Below are positions 5,901-8,580 of a DNA stretch of 8,580 bases, in pieces. Each line of letters opens with the position of its first letter. Positions within the stretch are counted from its first letter, which is position 1. A model generated the notes under the pieces. The model made no database searches, was not told the DNA's origin, and saw only the letters and a program-made list of their open reading frames with translations. The stretch is from Thermoplasmatota archaeon (lineage in GTDB: Archaea > Thermoplasmatota > Thermoplasmata > Methanomassiliicoccales > Methanomassiliicoccaceae), in NCBI GenBank assembly GCA_022709105.1, contig JAKIXL010000056.1, positions 1-8,580 of the forward strand, read 5' to 3'. The position numbers and the translations under genes were made by a program.

Positions 5901-6965
5901 ATGGATGAGGGTGACTTCACCAAGGCCCGCTCGATCCTTTTCCCTAGGAACGTAGTGCTGGGCCATGGTGTGCTCGATAAGGTGCCGAACGTGTGCAAGG
6001 AGTTCGGACTATCGGGCACCGCCCTGATCGTCACCGGTTCCAAGACCAAGGACGTCGCTGCCGGGATCGTCGGGTCCGCTCTACAGGACAGCGGTTTCGA
6101 CGTGCAGACCGCCTTGGTCGGAGAGGCCACCCAGGAGAACCTGGACAAGGTCGAGGATATCGCCCGCGAGGTCAAGACCGATTTCCTGCTGGGGGTCGGC
6201 GGAGGGAGCAAGATCGACCTGGCCAAGATGGTCGCCAAGGACCTGGGACTGGAGTTCATCTCAATACCGACATCGGCATCTCACGACGGCATCGCATCGG
6301 GCCGGGCGTCCATCAAGAATGAGGACGGCCCCTTGTCCCTGGATGCCCGCGTCCCCCTGGGCGTGATCGCTGACACGGCCATCATCGTGCAGGCTCCGTA
6401 CCGCCTGCTGGCGGCCGGTTGCGCCGACGTCATTTCCAACATCACCGCGGTGAAGGACTGGGAGTACGCCAAGAGGCTCAGGGGAGAAGAGTTCTCCCGC
6501 TCCGCGTACGCCCTTGCGATGTACACCGCCGAGACCATCATCGACAATGCTGACCTGATCAAGCCCAATCTCGAGGAGAGCGTCTGGGTGGCCATAAGGC
6601 CCATCATCATCTCCGGCGTGTCGATGTCGGTGGCCGGTTCGTCGCGGCCGACCAGCGGCTCAGAGCATATGTTCTCCCACGCTCTGGACATGATCGCGCC
6701 AGGCAGGGCGCTGCATGGGGAGCAGTGCGGCGTCGGGGCGATCATGATGATGTATCTGCACGGCGGAGACTGGTCCAGGCTCAGGGAGGCGCTGGCGAAG
6801 ATCGGCGCCCCGACCTCGGCCAAGGAGCTGGGCCTCACCCCCGAGCAGGTGATCGAGGCCCTGGTCAATGCGCACAAGGTGCGGGATAGGTTCACGATAC
6901 TGGGCCACGTCGGCCTCACCTATGAGGCGGCCGAACGCTTGGCCACGCTCACGAAAGTGATCTGA
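5901..6965 (+). CDS. egsA: sn-Glycerol-1-phosphate dehydrogenase
   Basis: This 354-residue enzyme reduces dihydroxyacetone phosphate to sn-glycerol 1-phosphate with NAD(P)H, the step that gives archaeal membrane lipids their stereochemistry. It belongs to the metal-dependent iron-containing alcohol dehydrogenase/glycerol dehydrogenase superfamily, and its length is normal. The N-terminal Rossmann-like part has the dinucleotide loop GVGGGSKID (98-106) and the family motif SIPTSASHDGIASGRAS (121-137). The helical C-terminal part carries the expected Zn ligands D176 (CADVISN), H256 (SGSEHMFSH) and H272 (LHGEQCG). The start at 5901 puts KARSILFPRNV at residues 8-18, as usual for the family. It is cytoplasmic and presumably essential. 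The UPF0179 gene follows after 14 bases, so the two are very probably co-transcribed. Confidence 0.97.
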   Translation: MDEGDFTKARSILFPRNVVLGHGVLDKVPNVCKEFGLSGTALIVTGSKTKDVAAGIVGSALQDSGFDVQTALVGEATQENLDKVEDIAREVKTDFLLGVGGGSKIDLAKMVAKDLGLEFISIPTSASHDGIASGRASIKNEDGPLSLDARVPLGVIADTAIIVQAPYRLLAAGCADVISNITAVKDWEYAKRLRGEEFSRSAYALAMYTAETIIDNADLIKPNLEESVWVAIRPIIISGVSMSVAGSSRPTSGSEHMFSHALDMIAPGRALHGEQCGVGAIMMMYLHGGDWSRLREALAKIGAPTSAKELGLTPEQVIEALVNAHKVRDRFTILGHVGLTYEAAERLATLTKVI

Positions 6966-6966
6966 A

Positions 6967-6972
6967 GGAGGT
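6967..6972 (+). promoter_or_regulatory. Shine-Dalgarno site of the UPF0179 gene
   Basis: GGAGGT begins two bases after the egsA stop codon and ends seven bases before the ATG at 6980. It is the strongest ribosome-binding site in the window, fixes the UPF0179 start, and contrasts with the SD-less first gene of the same unit. Confidence 0.75.
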
Positions 6973-6979
6973 CAAGTTA

Positions 6980-7405
6980 ATGGTGATCATCACATTGATA
7001 GGAGAGCACCTGGCCAAGGAGGGCGAGGAGTTCGTTTACAGGGGGCCGTTGACCGAGTGCAGGGACTGCAAGCTCAAGGGAGTGTGCTTCAACCTCGATG
7101 CCGGCGGACTGTACCGCATCAGGTCGGTGCGTCCGGTGCATCACGAGTGCCGGATCCACGAGGAGGGGGTCAGAGTGGTGGAGGTCGAGAAGGTCCCCCG
7201 GAAATGCGTCGTTCCGCGCAAATACGCGCTGGAAGGCTCCACGGTCACCTACGATGTCATTAAATGCAGGACCCCGGGGTGCGAAAACTATTGGTTGTGC
7301 CATCCCAGGGGGCTGGAGAAGAACATGAGGTTCCGGGTGGCGAAGATCGACCGCGAGCTCAAGTGTCCGGAAGGGCAGAGGCTGGTGGCCATCGTGGTGG
7401 AGTGA
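6980..7405 (+). CDS. UPF0179 family cysteine-rich protein of unknown function
   Basis: I recognise this 141-residue protein as the archaeal UPF0179 family, whose function is not established. It has nine cysteines: C27, C30 and C36 (CRDCKLKGVC), C57, C76, C96, C101 and C107 (CRTPGCENYWLC), and C129. This grouping suggests a bound Zn ion or Fe-S cluster, which is inference. The N-terminus (MVIITLIGEHLAKEGEEFVYRG) is typical of the family, and the rest is mostly beta strands with conserved His and Arg (VHHECRIH). There is no signal peptide or membrane segment. It directly follows egsA with a strong Shine-Dalgarno site, so it is made along with the lipid-backbone enzyme. That linkage hints at, but does not show, a shared role. 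Confidence 0.88.
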   Translation: MVIITLIGEHLAKEGEEFVYRGPLTECRDCKLKGVCFNLDAGGLYRIRSVRPVHHECRIHEEGVRVVEVEKVPRKCVVPRKYALEGSTVTYDVIKCRTPGCENYWLCHPRGLEKNMRFRVAKIDRELKCPEGQRLVAIVVE

Positions 7406-7596
7406 ACGGGCGCCCGACCGCGCCGCTCCCCTCACTGACCGCCGGGACCGACGAGCTGCCGTCGATCCAGCTCATCGTCCTTCTGCAGCAAGCCTCTCTG
7501 AGGACTGCGCGCGCCGTAAGCCGGGGCCCTCTGAAGTGACCGGAATTGCGCTGCCTGCGCCTGCGGGCGGACCATCGTGCCGTCCAGATGGGGCCG
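7406..7596. other. Convergent intergenic region, UPF0179 gene and purC
   Basis: I see no gene in these 191 bases. One imperfect hairpin is present: GAGCTG (7453-7458) pairs with CAGCTC (7468-7473) around a nine-base loop, and the stem extends by GAC/GTC after a three-base bulge. Only a short CTTCTGC stretch follows it and there is no clear T-tract for either gene, so I do not call a terminator. Confidence 0.5.
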
Positions 7597-8502
7597 TCAC
7601 CGGAAGCTCTCGCCGGTCAGCCGCTCGAACATCTCGATGTACAGCTCGCTGACCTTCTTGACCTCGGCCGGGGGCAGAGGGGGTATGGGGGGCTCTGGAC
7701 CTCCGTTCCTCCTCGCCTCCATGAGCCGATCGTAGTAGCCGGTGTTGCGGTAGTGCTGCCGCACCGCCTCCTTGGACAGTTCCATGAACTTTCCAGAGTC
7801 GTACGCGTCCATGTCCCACCAGCGGTCCTCGTCCGCCGTGCCGAAGGTGTCTATGAGCATGAGGCGGCGGTGCTCGTCGAAGGCGAACTCCTTCTTCCCG
7901 TCGACGTGGATGAGCATGCGCTCCTCGACCTCCTGCTCTATGATGTCGTCGATCCTCTCTACGACCTCGAAGATGTGGTCCAGCTCCGTCTCGGTGAGCC
8001 CGGAGATGTTCAGCGCCTCCTCCCTGCTCAGCAGCCTGTCGACCTTCTCCAGCTTGGTGGTGGTCTCGTAGAACGGGCGGGGGAGCTTCTCGCCGTACTT
8101 GACCTCATGGTCCTGAGGGAACCCCAGGTCGCGTACGTTGATCTCCCGGTTCCGGATGCGCTCGTACAGCGATCCCGCCACATACCTGCGGGAGATGACC
8201 TCCAGAGGGATGAGGTAGTTGGTGGTGGAGTTGTCCATTTTTGAATAGTCGGTGATGACGTTGACCCGCTTGACCCGCATCCGGTTCGGCGGAACGAGCT
8301 CGGTGAAGTGCGTTTTTATCCCGGCCTTGCGGCACACTTGGAACCAGAACGCGGCGGAGCGGCAGAGCGTCTCGCCCTTGAATGGAACCTGGGAGGGGAT
8401 GACCTTGTCGAACACGGAGATGTTGTCAGTGAAGAGAAACTCAAGCGTGTCGTCGTCGACCTCGTAGACCTGTTTGACCTTTCCGGTTCTGACCAATTTC
8501 AT
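7597..8502 (-). CDS. purC: Phosphoribosylaminoimidazole-succinocarboxamide synthase (SAICAR synthase)
   Basis: This 301-residue enzyme joins aspartate to CAIR with ATP hydrolysis, giving SAICAR in de novo purine synthesis. Family motifs appear in order: an ATP-binding strand pair GKVKQVYE (7-14), DNISVFDKVIPSQ (26-38), substrate-loop segment IPLEVISRRYVAGS (98-111), FYETTTKLEKVDR (144-156), metal and nucleotide region LIDTFGTADEDRW (216-228), and the signature DSGKFMELSKE (235-245). It is longer than the shortest bacterial PurC (about 240 residues) but within the range of the longer form, and has a Pro-rich stretch near 269-278 before the last helix. The ATG at 8502 has GGAGAG nine bases upstream. 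It is cytoplasmic. No other purine gene lies in the window, so it is either alone or first in a unit that ends here. Confidence 0.96.
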   Translation of the reverse strand: MKLVRTGKVKQVYEVDDDTLEFLFTDNISVFDKVIPSQVPFKGETLCRSAAFWFQVCRKAGIKTHFTELVPPNRMRVKRVNVITDYSKMDNSTTNYLIPLEVISRRYVAGSLYERIRNREINVRDLGFPQDHEVKYGEKLPRPFYETTTKLEKVDRLLSREEALNISGLTETELDHIFEVVERIDDIIEQEVEERMLIHVDGKKEFAFDEHRRLMLIDTFGTADEDRWWDMDAYDSGKFMELSKEAVRQHYRNTGYYDRLMEARRNGGPEPPIPPLPPAEVKKVSELYIEMFERLTGESFR

Positions 8503-8553
8503 CTGGTCTCACTCTCCGGCGAAGTAAACAGAAGGAAGGTCTTATCATTTTTG
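8503..8553 (-). promoter_or_regulatory. purC upstream region with Shine-Dalgarno and weak TATA element
   Basis: GGAGAG (8512-8517) is nine bases ahead of the purC ATG. Further up, AAAATGATAAG (8541-8551) is the only AT-rich block and would place a start site near 8520, leaving a leader of about 18 bases that includes the Shine-Dalgarno site. The TATA match is weak. Confidence 0.35.
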
Positions 8554-8580
8554 GTCGATGGGTGGGTATCGCCGCGAACT

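Noticed and set aside
7451..7481. Hairpin in the convergent gap as a terminator
   Set aside because: The stem is only six pairs before a three-base bulge, and no T-tract follows on either strand.
7546..8244. A 232-codon plus-strand frame opposite purC
   Set aside because: It is antisense to a well-supported purC. Its Leu/Val/Asp-rich translation is typical of a shadow frame.
1..8580. CRISPR arrays, insertion sequences, attachment sites, tRNA genes
   Set aside because: I found no regularly spaced direct repeats, transposase or integrase coding sequence, terminal inverted repeats or tRNA cloverleaf anywhere in the window.

Overview
The window comes from an archaeon with GC-rich coding DNA. 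The firmest evidence is a complete sn-glycerol-1-phosphate dehydrogenase gene (egsA), the enzyme that sets archaeal lipid stereochemistry. It is joined to a gene of the archaeal UPF0179 family. TTTAAATA-type TATA boxes about 25-30 bases ahead of near-leaderless start codons agree with this. A NikR-like regulator, an Isf-type iron-sulfur flavoprotein and a soluble PAS/GAF histidine kinase suggest a euryarchaeote, perhaps a high-GC Thermoplasmata or Methanomassiliicoccales-like lineage. That finer placement is inference.

Layout. (1) Bases 2-1846 (+) hold the 3' part of a surface protein with Ig-like repeats and a C-terminal membrane anchor, followed by a GNRA-loop hairpin and a T-rich tract. 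(2) Bases 5512-1948 (-) hold four genes in the order histidine kinase, stand-alone receiver, Isf-like flavoprotein, NikR-like regulator. Kinase and receiver are one base apart and the receiver has its own Shine-Dalgarno site. The last two genes each also have their own TATA box. (3) Bases 5513-5900 form a divergent gap with no convincing protein gene. It holds the kinase promoter, a second consensus TATA box facing right, and a predicted small structured RNA (5685-5770) with a 12-bp terminal helix and a U-tract. (4) Bases 5901-7405 (+) hold egsA and the UPF0179 gene, a two-gene unit with a strong Shine-Dalgarno site between them. (5) Bases 7597-8502 (-) hold purC (SAICAR synthase), convergent with the UPF0179 gene.

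Functionally the window joins housekeeping (lipid backbone, purine synthesis) to a cytoplasmic sensing, redox and metal-regulation cluster. The strongest candidate for something undescribed is the small RNA gene at 5653-5770. Its promoter position, helix boundary and terminator agree with one another, and its predicted loop carries an anti-Shine-Dalgarno sequence. No known RNA family was recognised in it.
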